64,000 nucleotides of DNA from Acidovorax sp. Leaf191 (GCF_001424425.1 NZ_LMPT01000019.1:1259206-1323205); one strand, 5' to 3'; shown: positions 9,782 through 19,574, numbered from the stretch's first letter. The notes: generated from the sequence alone by a model not told the origin. Made by a program: numbers and translations.

Positions 9782-10879
9782 GTGACTGTCAAACAGGCTT
9801 ATCTGGCCGAACTGGCCTCCAAAGGCTACCAAAGCGACCCCGCGCAGTTGCGGGCCGTGGATGCGCTGCAGCGCTGCGCCGACGAGTGGGCGCAGTACAA
9901 GGAGCGGCGTTCGAACGCGCTCAAGAAGCTCATCAACCGGCCGGACATTCCGCGCGGCGTGTACATGTACGGCGGGGTGGGGCGGGGCAAGAGCTTCCTC
10001 ATGGAGTGCTTCTTCAACGCCGTGCCCTTGAAGCGCAAGGTGCGCCTGCATTTCCACGAGTTCATGCGCGAAGTGCACCGCGAGCTGGTGGGGCTGCAGG
10101 GCACGGTGAACCCGCTCGATGTGCTGGGCGAGCGCATTGCCAAGCGCTACAAGCTCATCTGCTTCGATGAGTTCCATGTGGCGGACATCACGGACGCGAT
10201 GATCCTGCACCGGCTGCTGGTATCGCTGTTCGACAACGGGGTGGGGTTCGTCACCACCTCCAACTTCATGCCCGACGAGCTGTACCCGGGCGGCCTGCAC
10301 CGCGACCGCATCCTGCCGGCGATTGCGCTGCTCAACGAGCGGCTGGAAGTGGTCAACGTCGACAACGGCACCGACTACCGCCGCCGCACCATGGAGCAGG
10401 TCAGGCTCTACCACACGCCCCTCGGGCCCGAGGCCGATGCCGAGATGGGCGAGGCGTTCGACAAGCTGGCCGAAGTGCACGACGAAGACCCGCTGCTGCA
10501 CATCGAACAGCGGGAGATCCGCGCCCGGCGCAAGGCGGGCGGGGTGGTCTGGTTCGATTTCAAGACGCTGTGCGGCGGCCCGAGGTCGCAGAACGACTAC
10601 CTGGAGATCGCCACGCAGTTCCATACGGTGCTGCTCTCCGACGTCCCGTACATGCCCGTGAGCATGGCGTCGCCCGCGCGACGCTTCACCTGGCTGGTCG
10701 ACGTGCTGTACGACCGCCGTGTCAAGCTCATCCTGTCGGCCGCCGTGCCGCCCGAGCAGCTGTACACCGAAGGGCCCTTGGCGCACGAGTTTCCGCGCAC
10801 GGTGTCGCGGCTCAACGAAATGCAGTCCAAGGAATTCCTGGCGCTGGAGCGCCGCAACGTGGACACTGGGCTGACATGA
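9782..10879 (+). CDS. zapE: Cell division ATPase ZapE (AFG1 family)
   Basis: 365 aa, GTG start (TVKQAYLAELASKGY). AAA-type P-loop ATPase: Walker A GGVGRGKSFLMECF, Walker B LICFDEFHVADI, sensor region TTSNFMPDELYPGGLHR, arginine-rich C-terminal part (SRLNEMQSKEFL). Bacterial members are associated with the division septum and destabilise FtsZ; mitochondrial AFG1 works in protein quality control. Placement just after the suc genes is common in Comamonadaceae. The stop codon overlaps the start of the next gene (ATGA), so translation is probably coupled. Confidence 0.92.
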   Translation: MTVKQAYLAELASKGYQSDPAQLRAVDALQRCADEWAQYKERRSNALKKLINRPDIPRGVYMYGGVGRGKSFLMECFFNAVPLKRKVRLHFHEFMREVHRELVGLQGTVNPLDVLGERIAKRYKLICFDEFHVADITDAMILHRLLVSLFDNGVGFVTTSNFMPDELYPGGLHRDRILPAIALLNERLEVVNVDNGTDYRRRTMEQVRLYHTPLGPEADAEMGEAFDKLAEVHDEDPLLHIEQREIRARRKAGGVVWFDFKTLCGGPRSQNDYLEIATQFHTVLLSDVPYMPVSMASPARRFTWLVDVLYDRRVKLILSAAVPPEQLYTEGPLAHEFPRTVSRLNEMQSKEFLALERRNVDTGLT

Positions 10880-11613
10880 TGAAGTATCTGGCCCTCTCCC
10901 TCGCAGCGCTGCTGGCTTGCACGCCTGGCGCGATCGCGCTGGCGCAATCTGCCGCGGAGACTGCGGCATCTGCCCCGGCAGCTGCAGCTTCTGCCTCTGG
11001 TCCCAACGACGCCACCACCAGTGCCCGCGCAGCGTCTGCGGCCCACCGCAAGGCCGAGCATGACCGCATCCGCCATGAACGCGAGGCGGTGAAGGCCCAG
11101 CGCACGAAGGACGAGGCTGCCTGTTACCAACTCTTTGCGGCAGAGGACTGCCTGAAAATCGTTCGCGCACGGGTGCGCGATGCCGAGACCCGCCTGCGGG
11201 CGCAGGAGATCGAGCTCAACGATGCCGAGCGCAAGGAAAAGGCGGCCGATCGCCGCAAGTCCATCGAAGAGAAACAGCGCCCCATGCCCGCCAACACGCC
11301 GGCAGGCGCCGGCCCTGACGCCGTGCTGCGCAACAAGCCCGCGGCCGACCCGCAGGCCACCAAGGCGCAGCGGGACCACGAGGCAGAGTTGCGGGCGCAG
11401 CAGCAGCGCAGCAATCTGCAAAAGCACACCGAAGAGCAAAAAAGCCGGGCCGCAGAGAACGCCGAGCGGGCCGCGCAGGCCCGCGCCAAGCACGCCGAAG
11501 CGCTCAAGGCCGCTGAGCAGCGCCGCGCCAGGGTTGAGAAGGCCCAGGCCGACGCGGCAGCCCAGGGGCGCAAGCCCGCTGCGCCGCTGCCACCTGCGTC
11601 GGCGGCTCAGTAG
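10876..11613 (+). CDS. Exported Ala/Lys/Arg-rich coiled-coil protein, unknown function
   Basis: 245 aa, start ATG in the ATGA overlap with zapE. Signal peptide MMKYLALSLAALLACTPGA plus IALAQ. Behind it is an Ala-rich linker, then long charged helices (residues about 60-150 and 165-235) with heptad-like Glu/Arg/Lys/Ala patterns, and two cysteines in CYQLFAAEDCL. The C-terminus is Pro/Ala-rich. No catalytic domain is recognisable. A periplasmic coiled-coil or envelope-linked role is possible; its coupling to zapE may hint at cell division but that is inference. The start of the longer frame upstream (10570) lies inside zapE and is discarded. Confidence 0.75.
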   Translation: MMKYLALSLAALLACTPGAIALAQSAAETAASAPAAAASASGPNDATTSARAASAAHRKAEHDRIRHEREAVKAQRTKDEAACYQLFAAEDCLKIVRARVRDAETRLRAQEIELNDAERKEKAADRRKSIEEKQRPMPANTPAGAGPDAVLRNKPAADPQATKAQRDHEAELRAQQQRSNLQKHTEEQKSRAAENAERAAQARAKHAEALKAAEQRRARVEKAQADAAAQGRKPAAPLPPASAAQ

Positions 11614-11621
11614 GCCGCTCG

Positions 11622-11662
11622 GGCCGCAGGCAGGGCTGGATTTTCAGGCCGGGGCTGCGGCC
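11622..11662. terminator. Possible bidirectional hairpin between convergent genes
   Basis: GGCCGCAG (11622-11629) pairs with CTGCGGCC (11655-11662) across a 25-nt loop that contains TTTTCAGGCC. It lies 9 bp after a plus-strand gene and between convergent genes. There is no U-tract, so rho-independent termination is uncertain. Confidence 0.3.
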
Positions 11663-11792
11663 TCCCGTGAAGTGCCTGGCCGGGCATCTGAAGCACATCC
11701 TGCGAAAGGGGCGTGCGAAGCTGAGGCAAAAATGGCCCTCGCCAATCCGCTCCGAACTGGCGTGGGCCCAAAGCTCACACCACCATGCCCGC

Positions 11793-12599
11793 TCAGGGCC
11801 GGCCTGCCTCCACAGGGGTCAGGCGAGGCACCTTCTTTTCTTCCACCAGCGCCTCCATCTTGACGATGACCAGCGACAGGTTGTCGCCGCCGCCGCGGGC
11901 CCGGGAGCGGGCTTTTTCGATCAGGAACTCGGTGGCTTCGCGGGGTGAAAGCGAATCGACCACGGACCCGAGCTCCGTTGGCGAGAAATAGTGCCACACG
12001 CCATCGCTGCAGGCCATCAGCACATCGCCGGGCTGCAGTTGGGGGATCACGTGGGTGGTGATGGGCGGGTCGCTTTCGGTGCCCAGGCAGCCCACCAGGA
12101 TGTTCGAATGGGGGTGGTTGTTGGCTTCCGCCTCGGTCAGTTCACCCCGGTCCACGAGCGCCTGCACGTACGAATGGTCGCTCGTGCGAAACACCATGCG
12201 CGCTCCCTGGAAGTGGTAGATGCGCGAATCGCCGGCATGCACCCAGTGGCAATCGCCGCGGGGGTTGATGAGGAAGGCCGCAATCGTGCTGTGGGGTTCC
12301 TGCTCGGCGGAGATGGCCGTGAGGCGAATGACGATGTGGGCTTCTTCCACCATGCTCTTGAGCATGGTCACCGGGTCGTCCGTGTCGGGCGAATAGCGCT
12401 CGAACAGCTGGCGCGCCGTCATCATGACCTGGTCGGACGCCTTGCGCCCGCCGCTGCGGCCGCCCATGCCGTCGGCAATGACGCCCAGCACGCAGCCGTT
12501 GTGCCGCTCATGCGAAATCAGGGCCACCTGGTCTTGCTGGTACTCCCGGTCGCCCTTGTGGATGCCGGTGGACGCGATGAGGCGAAAGGCTTTGGTCAT
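11793..12599 (-). CDS. PP2C-family protein serine/threonine phosphatase
   Basis: 268 aa. Metal-dependent phosphatase fold: the N-terminal REYQQDQVAL, the metal-binding GVIADGMGG, HWVHAGDSRIYHF, the Asp motif in MACSDGVWHYFSP and the terminal GGGDNLSLVIVKM are all present, so the active-site Asp residues are conserved. It should dephosphorylate Ser/Thr phosphoproteins in the cytosol. A Ser/Thr kinase gene lies at 27684, not adjacent, and could be its counterpart, but that is inference. Start ATG at 12599; a longer minus-strand frame covering this region is a shadow. Confidence 0.93.
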   Translation of the reverse strand: MTKAFRLIASTGIHKGDREYQQDQVALISHERHNGCVLGVIADGMGGRSGGRKASDQVMMTARQLFERYSPDTDDPVTMLKSMVEEAHIVIRLTAISAEQEPHSTIAAFLINPRGDCHWVHAGDSRIYHFQGARMVFRTSDHSYVQALVDRGELTEAEANNHPHSNILVGCLGTESDPPITTHVIPQLQPGDVLMACSDGVWHYFSPTELGSVVDSLSPREATEFLIEKARSRARGGGDNLSLVIVKMEALVEEKKVPRLTPVEAGRP

Positions 12600-12909
12600 G
12601 CTGTGGATTGTGTGGGCGCGTGCCGTAGCGGCCTCCGCAGAGCGGGGGCCAAAGGCTTATTATCTGCCCGCCTGTGGCATTTTTGCCAAGTGATGGCTGC
12701 TTTGCCTTGAATCCTCCATTTTTCACGTCCCGCCGGTGGCTTGCTGGCCCTCCGGTGTGTGCCCGCCGCGTCGCCCTGCACGCACCGGCCCAAGCGCTTG
12801 CTTTCATTCCCCACCATCGCCCGCCGCTGCACGGCGTCGGTCGGTGCGCCCATGCCCGCGCGCGCGTGTGGCCGCGTCTTGCGAGCGGTGACCTGAGAGT
12901 GCCCGGTTG
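12600..12909. other. Divergent intergenic region, no gene seen
   Basis: About 310 bp between the phosphatase (minus) and the helicase (plus). It must hold both promoters. It includes GCATTTTTGCCAAGTGATGG near 12675 and an alternating CGCGCGCG tract near 12857. No convincing -35/-10 pair, hairpin or small gene was identified. Confidence 0.5.
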
Positions 12910-14961
12910 ATGGCCCTGGCCGATATGGTGCAAGAGGTGTTCGCGCCGCTCGGGGTGCTGGCGCGGGCAGACCCGCATTTCCAGCCGCGCGAGGGCCAGA
13001 CCCGCATGGCAGCTGCTGTGGCCAAGACGATGGAGGAGGGCGGTGCCCTCGTGGTGGAGGCCGGCACGGGCGTGGGCAAGACCTTTGCGTACCTCGTGCC
13101 CGCGCTGCTCAGTGGCGAGCGCGTGTTGCTGTCCACCGCTACCAAGGCGCTGCAGGACCAGTTGTTTGCGCGCGACCTTCCGCTGCTGGCCCAGACGCTC
13201 GGGCTGCCGGTGCGCATGGCGCTGCTCAAAGGCCGTGCCAGCTACTTGTGCCTGTACCGGATGGAGCGCGCCCGCCACGATGTGCTGGGGCAGGAGCGCG
13301 GCGTGGCCCGCGTGCTGGCCAAGGTCGAGGAGTGGTCCCGCAGCACGCGCTCGGGCGACCTGTCCGAGCTGACGGGCCTGGACGACCGTTCGCCGGTGAT
13401 CCCGCTGGTCACCTCCACGCGCGAGAACTGCCTCGGCTCGCAGTGCCCGCGGTTTCGGGAATGCCACGTGCACCTGGCCCGCCGCGAGGCCCTGGCTGCG
13501 GACATCGTGGTCATCAACCACCATTTGTTCTTTGCGGACGTGGCGGTGCGAGAGTCCGGAATGGCAGAGCTGCTGCCATCAGTGCGTGTGGTGGTCTTCG
13601 ACGAGGCGCACCAGATCAACGAAACGGGTGTGCAGTTTCTGGGGCTGCAGCTGTCTACCGGACAGCTGATGGACTTCGGTCGGGACCTGCTGGCAGCGGG
13701 CCTGCAACACGCCCGCGGGTTGGCCGACTGGCAGGGCCTGGCCGCTGGCGTCGACCAGGCCGTGCGGGATCTGGTCCTGGTGGCGGGCGACTCCCGCGGG
13801 CCCTCCCGGCTGCGCTGGACCGACGAGGCGCCCGAGGGTGTGCGCGAGGCTGACTGGAGCGCCGCGCTGCACCGCGTTGGCCAGGCGTGCGCCGACGCGC
13901 AGGAAGCCCTGGACACCGTGAGCGAGATCGCCCCGGATTTTGTGCGCCTGTACGAACGGGGTTCTGAGTTGCTGGCGCGCCTGGCCCGGTTTGCCGGACC
14001 CCCGCAGCCCGACGCCGTGCGCTGGGTCGACACGGGCGGCCAGTTGCGCCTGATCGAATCGCCACTGGACATTGCCGAGGCCATGCGTACGCGGCTGCTG
14101 GCGGCTCCTAAGGATGAATCGGACCCTGATGGATGGCCGGTGCCGGCCGCAGAAGCAGGCCCGGGCAGGGCGTGGATCTTCACGTCCGCCACGCTCGGCG
14201 ACGACGACCAACTCACCTGGTTCACGGAGCGGGCCGGCCTGCAGGACGCGACCATCCTGCGGGTCGCGAGCCCGTTCGACTACGCGGTGCAGGCGGCGCT
14301 GTATGTGCCGCGGCACCTGCCAGCGCCGGCGGACCCGGCCCACAGTGGCGCCTTGGCACGCTGGGTGGGCGACGCAGCGGCGATATTGGGCGGGCGCACC
14401 CTGGTGCTCACCACCACGCTCAGGGCGCTGCGCTCCATTGGCGATGCACTGACCGCGCGGTGGGGTGCCACCGGGGCGCTGGAGGTGCTGGTGCAAGGCA
14501 ACGGGCCCAAGCGGCGCTTGATGGAGCGCTTCCGTGAGGGATCGGACCACGGCCAGCCTGGCTGCATCCTGGTGGCGTCTGCCACGTTCTGGGAGGGGTT
14601 CGACGTGCCCGGCGATGCGCTGCAACTGGTGGTCATCGACAAGCTGCCGTTTCCGCCACCTGGCGACCCGCTGGTCGAGGCGCGCACGCAGCGCATCGAA
14701 AAATCAGGCGGCAAGGCGTTCAAGGCCTACGCATTGCCAGAGGCTGCGGTGGCCCTGAAGCAGGGCGCGGGCCGGCTGATCCGGCGGGAGACCGATCGGG
14801 GCATCCTGGTGGTGGGCGACACCCGCTTGGTCACCATGGGCTACGGCAAGCGCCTGCTGGCCGCGCTGCCGCCCATGCGGCGGCTGGAATCGGATCAGGA
14901 ATTCAACGAAGCGCTGGAGGCGCTTACCAGACCTTCCACCACGGATCCGACTTGCCTTTGA
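12910..14961 (+). CDS. ATP-dependent DNA helicase, DinG/YoaA (XPD-like) family
   Basis: 683 aa from ATG 12910. Superfamily 2 helicase: Walker A VVEAGTGVGKTFAYL (residues about 49-63), DEAH box VVFDEAHQIN, SATLGDDDQLTWF (motif III region) and motif VI GAGRLIRRETDRG. Cysteines in SYLCLYRM, CLGSQC and FRECHVH make four candidate ligands of an Fe-S cluster, as in DinG, YoaA and XPD. These enzymes unwind DNA 5'-3' in repair of stalled or damaged replication structures. Its 3' end overlaps the end of bamD on the other strand by 38 bp. The length and the cluster favour YoaA-like over classical DinG, which I cannot settle. Confidence 0.92.
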   Translation: MALADMVQEVFAPLGVLARADPHFQPREGQTRMAAAVAKTMEEGGALVVEAGTGVGKTFAYLVPALLSGERVLLSTATKALQDQLFARDLPLLAQTLGLPVRMALLKGRASYLCLYRMERARHDVLGQERGVARVLAKVEEWSRSTRSGDLSELTGLDDRSPVIPLVTSTRENCLGSQCPRFRECHVHLARREALAADIVVINHHLFFADVAVRESGMAELLPSVRVVVFDEAHQINETGVQFLGLQLSTGQLMDFGRDLLAAGLQHARGLADWQGLAAGVDQAVRDLVLVAGDSRGPSRLRWTDEAPEGVREADWSAALHRVGQACADAQEALDTVSEIAPDFVRLYERGSELLARLARFAGPPQPDAVRWVDTGGQLRLIESPLDIAEAMRTRLLAAPKDESDPDGWPVPAAEAGPGRAWIFTSATLGDDDQLTWFTERAGLQDATILRVASPFDYAVQAALYVPRHLPAPADPAHSGALARWVGDAAAILGGRTLVLTTTLRALRSIGDALTARWGATGALEVLVQGNGPKRRLMERFREGSDHGQPGCILVASATFWEGFDVPGDALQLVVIDKLPFPPPGDPLVEARTQRIEKSGGKAFKAYALPEAAVALKQGAGRLIRRETDRGILVVGDTRLVTMGYGKRLLAALPPMRRLESDQEFNEALEALTRPSTTDPTCL

Positions 14962-15721
14962 CGTCGCCACGCAGGTAGGCGCTCTGGGGGTAGGAGCTGT
15001 CCATCACGCGGCGTGCATCGTCGCGCAGTTGGGTCATGCCCAGCGCGTCATACGACTGGATCAGGATGTACAGGGCTTCTTCGAGGGCTGGCACGCCCTG
15101 GTAGTCGGCCAGCGCCACCTGTGCGCGGCTGATCGCCGCCACATAGGCGCCGCGCTGGAAGTAGTAGCGGGCCACGTGCACTTCGTACTGCGCCAACGAA
15201 TTCACGATGTACGTCATGCGCTGGCGGGCGTCCTGCGCGTAGCGCGAATCCGGAAACCGCGTGGCGAGTTCGCTGAACGACTCGAACGAATCCTTGGCGG
15301 CCTTCTGGTCGCGCTCGGACAGGTCCTGGCGGGAGATGAACGAGAACAGCCCCAGGTTGTCGTTGAAGTTGACCAGGCCCTTCAGGTACAGGGCGTAGTC
15401 GAGGGCCGGGCTGGCGGGGTGCAGCTTCATGAAGCGGTCCAGCGTGGCGATGGCCTGGGCCTTTTCGCCGGCCTTGAAGTGCGCGTAGGCCTTGTCCAGC
15501 TGGGCCTGTTGCGCCAGCGGCGTGCCGGCGGCGCGGCCTTCGAGCTTTTCGAGCAGCGGGATCGCCTTGTCGTAGGCGCCGCTGTTCATTTCGTCCTTGG
15601 CTTCCGAATGGATGCGGTTGGGGCTCCAGCCGGCCGTCTTGTCGTCGGTGGTGGTGGAGCAGGCTGCCAGCAGACCAGCGACCAGCAAGGCGGAGACAAG
15701 GGGCAGTGGAGCACGCAGCAT
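14924..15721 (-). CDS. bamD: Outer membrane protein assembly factor BamD
   Basis: 265 aa lipoprotein. Signal peptide with lipobox LLAAC (Cys at about residue 21). After it come five TPR-like repeats (MNSGAYDKAIPLLEKLEGR; DKAYAHFKAGEKAQAIATLD; ALYLKGLVNFNDN; RYYFQRGAYVAAISRAQVAL), the usual BamD architecture and length. It works in the BAM complex at the inner face of the outer membrane with BamA to insert beta-barrel proteins. Essential in model bacteria. The C-terminal DPWWKVW is Trp-rich as in betaproteobacterial homologues. Divergent from dnaE. Confidence 0.94.
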   Translation of the reverse strand: MLRAPLPLVSALLVAGLLAACSTTTDDKTAGWSPNRIHSEAKDEMNSGAYDKAIPLLEKLEGRAAGTPLAQQAQLDKAYAHFKAGEKAQAIATLDRFMKLHPASPALDYALYLKGLVNFNDNLGLFSFISRQDLSERDQKAAKDSFESFSELATRFPDSRYAQDARQRMTYIVNSLAQYEVHVARYYFQRGAYVAAISRAQVALADYQGVPALEEALYILIQSYDALGMTQLRDDARRVMDSSYPQSAYLRGDVKGKSDPWWKVW

Positions 15722-15925
15722 CGAAAGAGGCTTTCAGCAAAAAAGAAACAGAGTGTGCCTGGCTGGCCAGAGCGCTGGCCGCGGTCGCGGCGAGGGCTGC
15801 CCTGTGCCAGCCGGTCTCGATCCGGCCTGGGGCCCGGGAGGCAAAAGGGCATTGTACCGGCCGCAGCACTGCCCCAGATGGGGTGGGTATCACGAGTTTT
15901 GTGCGGCGCGGGGCGCCGGGCTTTT

Positions 15926-15931
15926 TACAAT
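15926..15931 (+). promoter_or_regulatory. -10-like TACAAT just upstream of dnaE start
   Basis: TACAAT lies 8 nt before the ATG at 15940, so a transcript starting from it would have almost no 5' leader. No good -35 is found at 16-18 bp; TTGTGC at 15899 is 21 bp away. Weak prediction. Confidence 0.3.
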
Positions 15932-15939
15932 GGCCCTCT

Positions 15940-18900
15940 ATGTTTGTTCACCTGCGCCTGCACACCGAGTTTTCCGTCGTTGACGGTACCAACCGAATCG
16001 ATGAGGTGGCCAAGGCTGCCGCCAAGGACGGCCAGCCCGCCCTGGCCATCACCGATCTCAACAACCTTTTCGGCGCCATCAAGTTCTACAAGGAGGCGCG
16101 GGGCAAGGGCGTCAAGCCGCTGATCGGGGCCGAAGTCAATGTCGCCGCCGAGTCCGGCCCTCCGGCGCGCATCGTGCTGCTGGTGCAGAACAAGCAGGGC
16201 TACCTGAATCTGTGCGAACTGCTGGCCCGTGCCTGGACGCGCAACATCGTCAAGAACGTGCCCGTGTGCACCTGGGACTGGCTGCGCGAACTGGGCGAGG
16301 GCCTGATTTCACTGGCCGGGGCGCAGGCCGGGCCGGTGGGCCAGGCGCTGATGAAGGGGGACGACGCCGGGGCCGCCAATGTGGCGCTGGAGCTGGCGGG
16401 CATATTTCCTCACCGCTTTTACATGGAGATCCAGCGGGCCGGCCGTGCGGACGACGAAGCCCATGTGATCGCGGCCGTGCAACTGGCCGCGCGCCTGAAC
16501 CTGCCCGTGGTGGCCACGCACCCGGTCCAGTTCGCGACGGCCGACGACTACGAGGCCCATGAAGCGCGCATCTGCATCGCCGAAGGCGAGATCCTGGCCA
16601 ACCAGCGCCGGGTGCGCAAGTTCACGCGCGAGCAGTACTTCAAGACCAGCGCCGAGATGCAGGCCCTGTTCGCCGACGTGCCCACGGCCATCACCAACAC
16701 CCTGGAAGTGGCCAAGCGCTGCAACCTGACGCTGGTGCTGGGCAAGCCGCAATTGCCCGATTTTCCGACGCCCAACGGCATGCCGGCCGACGAGTACTTC
16801 CGGTTTGCGTCGTTCGAGGGGCTGGAAGCGCGCTTGAAGCACCTCTTTCCCGACGAGGCCAAGCGCGACAAGGAGCGCCCGCGTTATGTGGAGCGCCTGG
16901 AGTTCGAGCTGGGCACCATCCTCAAGATGGGGTTTCCGGGCTACTTCCTCATTGTGGGGGACTTCATCCAGTGGGCCAAGACCAACGGCTGCCCCGTGGG
17001 GCCGGGGCGGGGGTCGGGTGCGGGATCGCTGGTGGCCTATGCGCTCAAGATCACCGACCTGGACCCGCTGGAGTACAACCTGCTGTTCGAGCGGTTCCTG
17101 AACCCGGAGCGGGTGTCCATGCCCGACTTCGACATCGACTTTTGCCAGTCCAACCGCGACCGCGTGATCGACTACGTGAAGGACAAATACGGCAAGAACG
17201 CCGTGAGCCAGATCGCCACCTTCGGGACCATGGCGGCCAAGGCGGCCATCCGCGACGTGGGCCGTGTGATGGACATGAGCTACATGTTCTGCGACGGCAT
17301 CTCCAAACTCGTGCCCGGCAAGCCCGGCATGTCCTACACCCTGGCGTACCCGCCCGAAGTGAAGAAAGAGGGCGACAAGAACAACTACGCGCTGGAACTG
17401 GAGCCCATGCTCTACGAGCGCGTGCGCAAGGAAGAAGACGTCAAGACCATCATCGAGATGGCGCAAAAGCTCGAGGGCATGACCCGCAACATCGGCATGC
17501 ATGCCGGGGGCGTGCTGATCGCGCCGGGCAAGCTCACCGATTTCTGCCCGCTGTACCAGCAGCCCGGCAGCGAGTCGGCCGTGAGCCAGTACGACAAGGA
17601 CGACGTGGAGGCGATCGGCCTGGTGAAGTTCGACTTCTTGGGCCTGGCCACGCTCACCATCCTGGAGATCGCGCGCGAGTTCATCATGAAGCGCCACAAG
17701 GGCCAGGAGAACTTTGCGTACGAGAACATTCCATTGGACGACGGACCGACCTACCGGCTGTTCTCCGAAGGCAAGACCGAGGCCGTGTTCCAGTTTGAAA
17801 GCCGCGGCATGCAGGGCATGCTGAAAGAGGCGCGGCCCAGCCGCCTGGAAGATCTGATCGCGCTGAACGCGCTGTACCGCCCCGGTCCCATGGACCTGAT
17901 CCCCAGCTTCGTGAACCGAAAGCACGGCAAGGAGGTGGTGGAGTACCCGCACCCCGCCGTGGCCGACATGCTCAGCGAGACCTACGGCATCATGGTCTAC
18001 CAGGAGCAGGTGATGCAGACCGCGCAGATCCTGGGCGGCTACAGCCTGGGCGGCGCCGACCTGCTGCGCCGCGCCATGGGCAAGAAGAAGGCCGAAGAAA
18101 TGGCCGAACACCGCGAAAAGTTTCGCGCTGGTGCCCTGGCCACCCACGGCATCGACCAGGCCAAGGCCGACGAAGTGTTCGACCTGATGGAGAAGTTCGC
18201 GGGCTATGGCTTCAACAAGTCGCACGCTGCCGCGTATTCCCTGCTGGCGTACCACACCGGCTGGCTCAAGGTGCACTTCACCGCCGAGTTCTTCTGCGCC
18301 AACATGACGGTGGAAATGGACGACACCGACAAGCTCAAGGTGCTGTTCGAGGATGCGGTCAAGCATTTCGGCATCACCTTCGAACCGCCGGACGTGAACC
18401 GCGGCAAGTACCGCTTCGAGCCCGTGACGGACAAGATCATCCGCTACGGCCTGGGTGCCGTGAAGGGTACGGGCCAGCAGGCCATCGAGGCCATCGTGGC
18501 GGCGCGTGAAGGCCGGGGCGAAGGGCCCAACGGCTCCACCACCGGGCCGTTCAAGAGCCTGTTCGATTTTTGCCTGCGCGTGGACAAGGCGCGCATGAAC
18601 AAGCGCTCCGTGGAGGCGTTGATCAAGGCCGGCGCGTTCGACTCGATCAACATGAACCGCGCGGCGATGGTCGCATCCATCGACCGGGCCTTCGACTTTG
18701 CCGCCGCCACGCTGGCCAATGTGAACCAGGGCGGGCTGTTCGACATGATGGGCGACGACGCGCACGGCTCCAGCACGCAGGAGCCCGAGCTGGTCGATGC
18801 ATTGCCATGGGGCATCAAGGAGCGGCTCACGCTCGAAAAAACCGCCGTGGGCTTCTACCTGTCGGGCCACCTGTTCGACGAAGTCGCCACCGAGGTGCGG

Positions 18901-19485
18901 CGTTTCGTTCGCACGTCCATCGAGGAGCTGCTCGACAGCCGCGAGTCCCAGGTACTCGCCGGAATCATCAGCGACTTTCGCGTCATCAACGGACAGCGCG
19001 GCAAGCTGGCGTTGTTCAAGCTCGACGACAAGTCGGCGGTCATCGAGGCCTCGGCCGACGAGGCGCTGCTCAACACCTACCGCAACCAGCTCAAGGAAGA
19101 CGAGTTCGTGGTCATGATGGGCCGGCTGCAGCTTGACCATTTCAGCGGCGGGCTCAGGGTCAAGGTGCAGCAGGTGTGGGACCTGGCCGGTGCGCGCTGC
19201 CGTTTTGGCAAATATCTGCACGTGCAGGTGGGCGACAAGGGCCCGGACGTGCCCCGCCTGGTGCGGGAGTTTCCACCGCGCCGCGAGGAACTCACCGAGG
19301 GCGAGCCGCTGGTGCACGGCCTCAAGGTGCGCATGGGGGTGCGCTGCGCCGCCGAGGGGGTCGCCGCCGTGGCGGAACTGCAACTGGGTGAAAGCGCGCG
19401 TTTCTACCCCACCGATGCCGCGCTGGCCGCCTGGACGGCCCAGGTGGGCAGCGGTTCGGCGACCGTGGTGTACGACCACGGTTGA
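15940..19485 (+). CDS. dnaE: DNA polymerase III subunit alpha
   Basis: 1181 aa, usual length about 1160-1180. Catalytic subunit of the replicative polymerase. Start chosen at MFVHLRLHTEFSVVDG, which begins the PHP domain (HTEFS metal motif); the frame is open upstream but that part resembles no DnaE. Catalytic aspartates are in MPDFDIDFCQSNR. It also has GPGRGSGAGSLVAYAL, the GMHAGGVLIAP segment and the C-terminal OB fold (QVLAGIISDFRVI). It is the sole large polymerase gene here. It diverges from bamD across 218 bp that must contain both promoters. Confidence 0.97.
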   Translation: MFVHLRLHTEFSVVDGTNRIDEVAKAAAKDGQPALAITDLNNLFGAIKFYKEARGKGVKPLIGAEVNVAAESGPPARIVLLVQNKQGYLNLCELLARAWTRNIVKNVPVCTWDWLRELGEGLISLAGAQAGPVGQALMKGDDAGAANVALELAGIFPHRFYMEIQRAGRADDEAHVIAAVQLAARLNLPVVATHPVQFATADDYEAHEARICIAEGEILANQRRVRKFTREQYFKTSAEMQALFADVPTAITNTLEVAKRCNLTLVLGKPQLPDFPTPNGMPADEYFRFASFEGLEARLKHLFPDEAKRDKERPRYVERLEFELGTILKMGFPGYFLIVGDFIQWAKTNGCPVGPGRGSGAGSLVAYALKITDLDPLEYNLLFERFLNPERVSMPDFDIDFCQSNRDRVIDYVKDKYGKNAVSQIATFGTMAAKAAIRDVGRVMDMSYMFCDGISKLVPGKPGMSYTLAYPPEVKKEGDKNNYALELEPMLYERVRKEEDVKTIIEMAQKLEGMTRNIGMHAGGVLIAPGKLTDFCPLYQQPGSESAVSQYDKDDVEAIGLVKFDFLGLATLTILEIAREFIMKRHKGQENFAYENIPLDDGPTYRLFSEGKTEAVFQFESRGMQGMLKEARPSRLEDLIALNALYRPGPMDLIPSFVNRKHGKEVVEYPHPAVADMLSETYGIMVYQEQVMQTAQILGGYSLGGADLLRRAMGKKKAEEMAEHREKFRAGALATHGIDQAKADEVFDLMEKFAGYGFNKSHAAAYSLLAYHTGWLKVHFTAEFFCANMTVEMDDTDKLKVLFEDAVKHFGITFEPPDVNRGKYRFEPVTDKIIRYGLGAVKGTGQQAIEAIVAAREGRGEGPNGSTTGPFKSLFDFCLRVDKARMNKRSVEALIKAGAFDSINMNRAAMVASIDRAFDFAAATLANVNQGGLFDMMGDDAHGSSTQEPELVDALPWGIKERLTLEKTAVGFYLSGHLFDEVATEVRRFVRTSIEELLDSRESQVLAGIISDFRVINGQRGKLALFKLDDKSAVIEASADEALLNTYRNQLKEDEFVVMMGRLQLDHFSGGLRVKVQQVWDLAGARCRFGKYLHVQVGDKGPDVPRLVREFPPRREELTEGEPLVHGLKVRMGVRCAAEGVAAVAELQLGESARFYPTDAALAAWTAQVGSGSATVVYDHG

Positions 19486-19574
19486 GTGTGTAGCGGCATG
19501 GACTTGAAAAAAACAGTATCAACGCCAGATTTCTCTCGCGGCAGCAGGCCGCGCGGATGGCTAGAATGATTTTC

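Noticed and set aside
16309..19479. 1056-aa open frame antisense to dnaE
   Set aside because: Same reason: antisense to a conserved essential gene, no domain, His/Gln/Val-rich.
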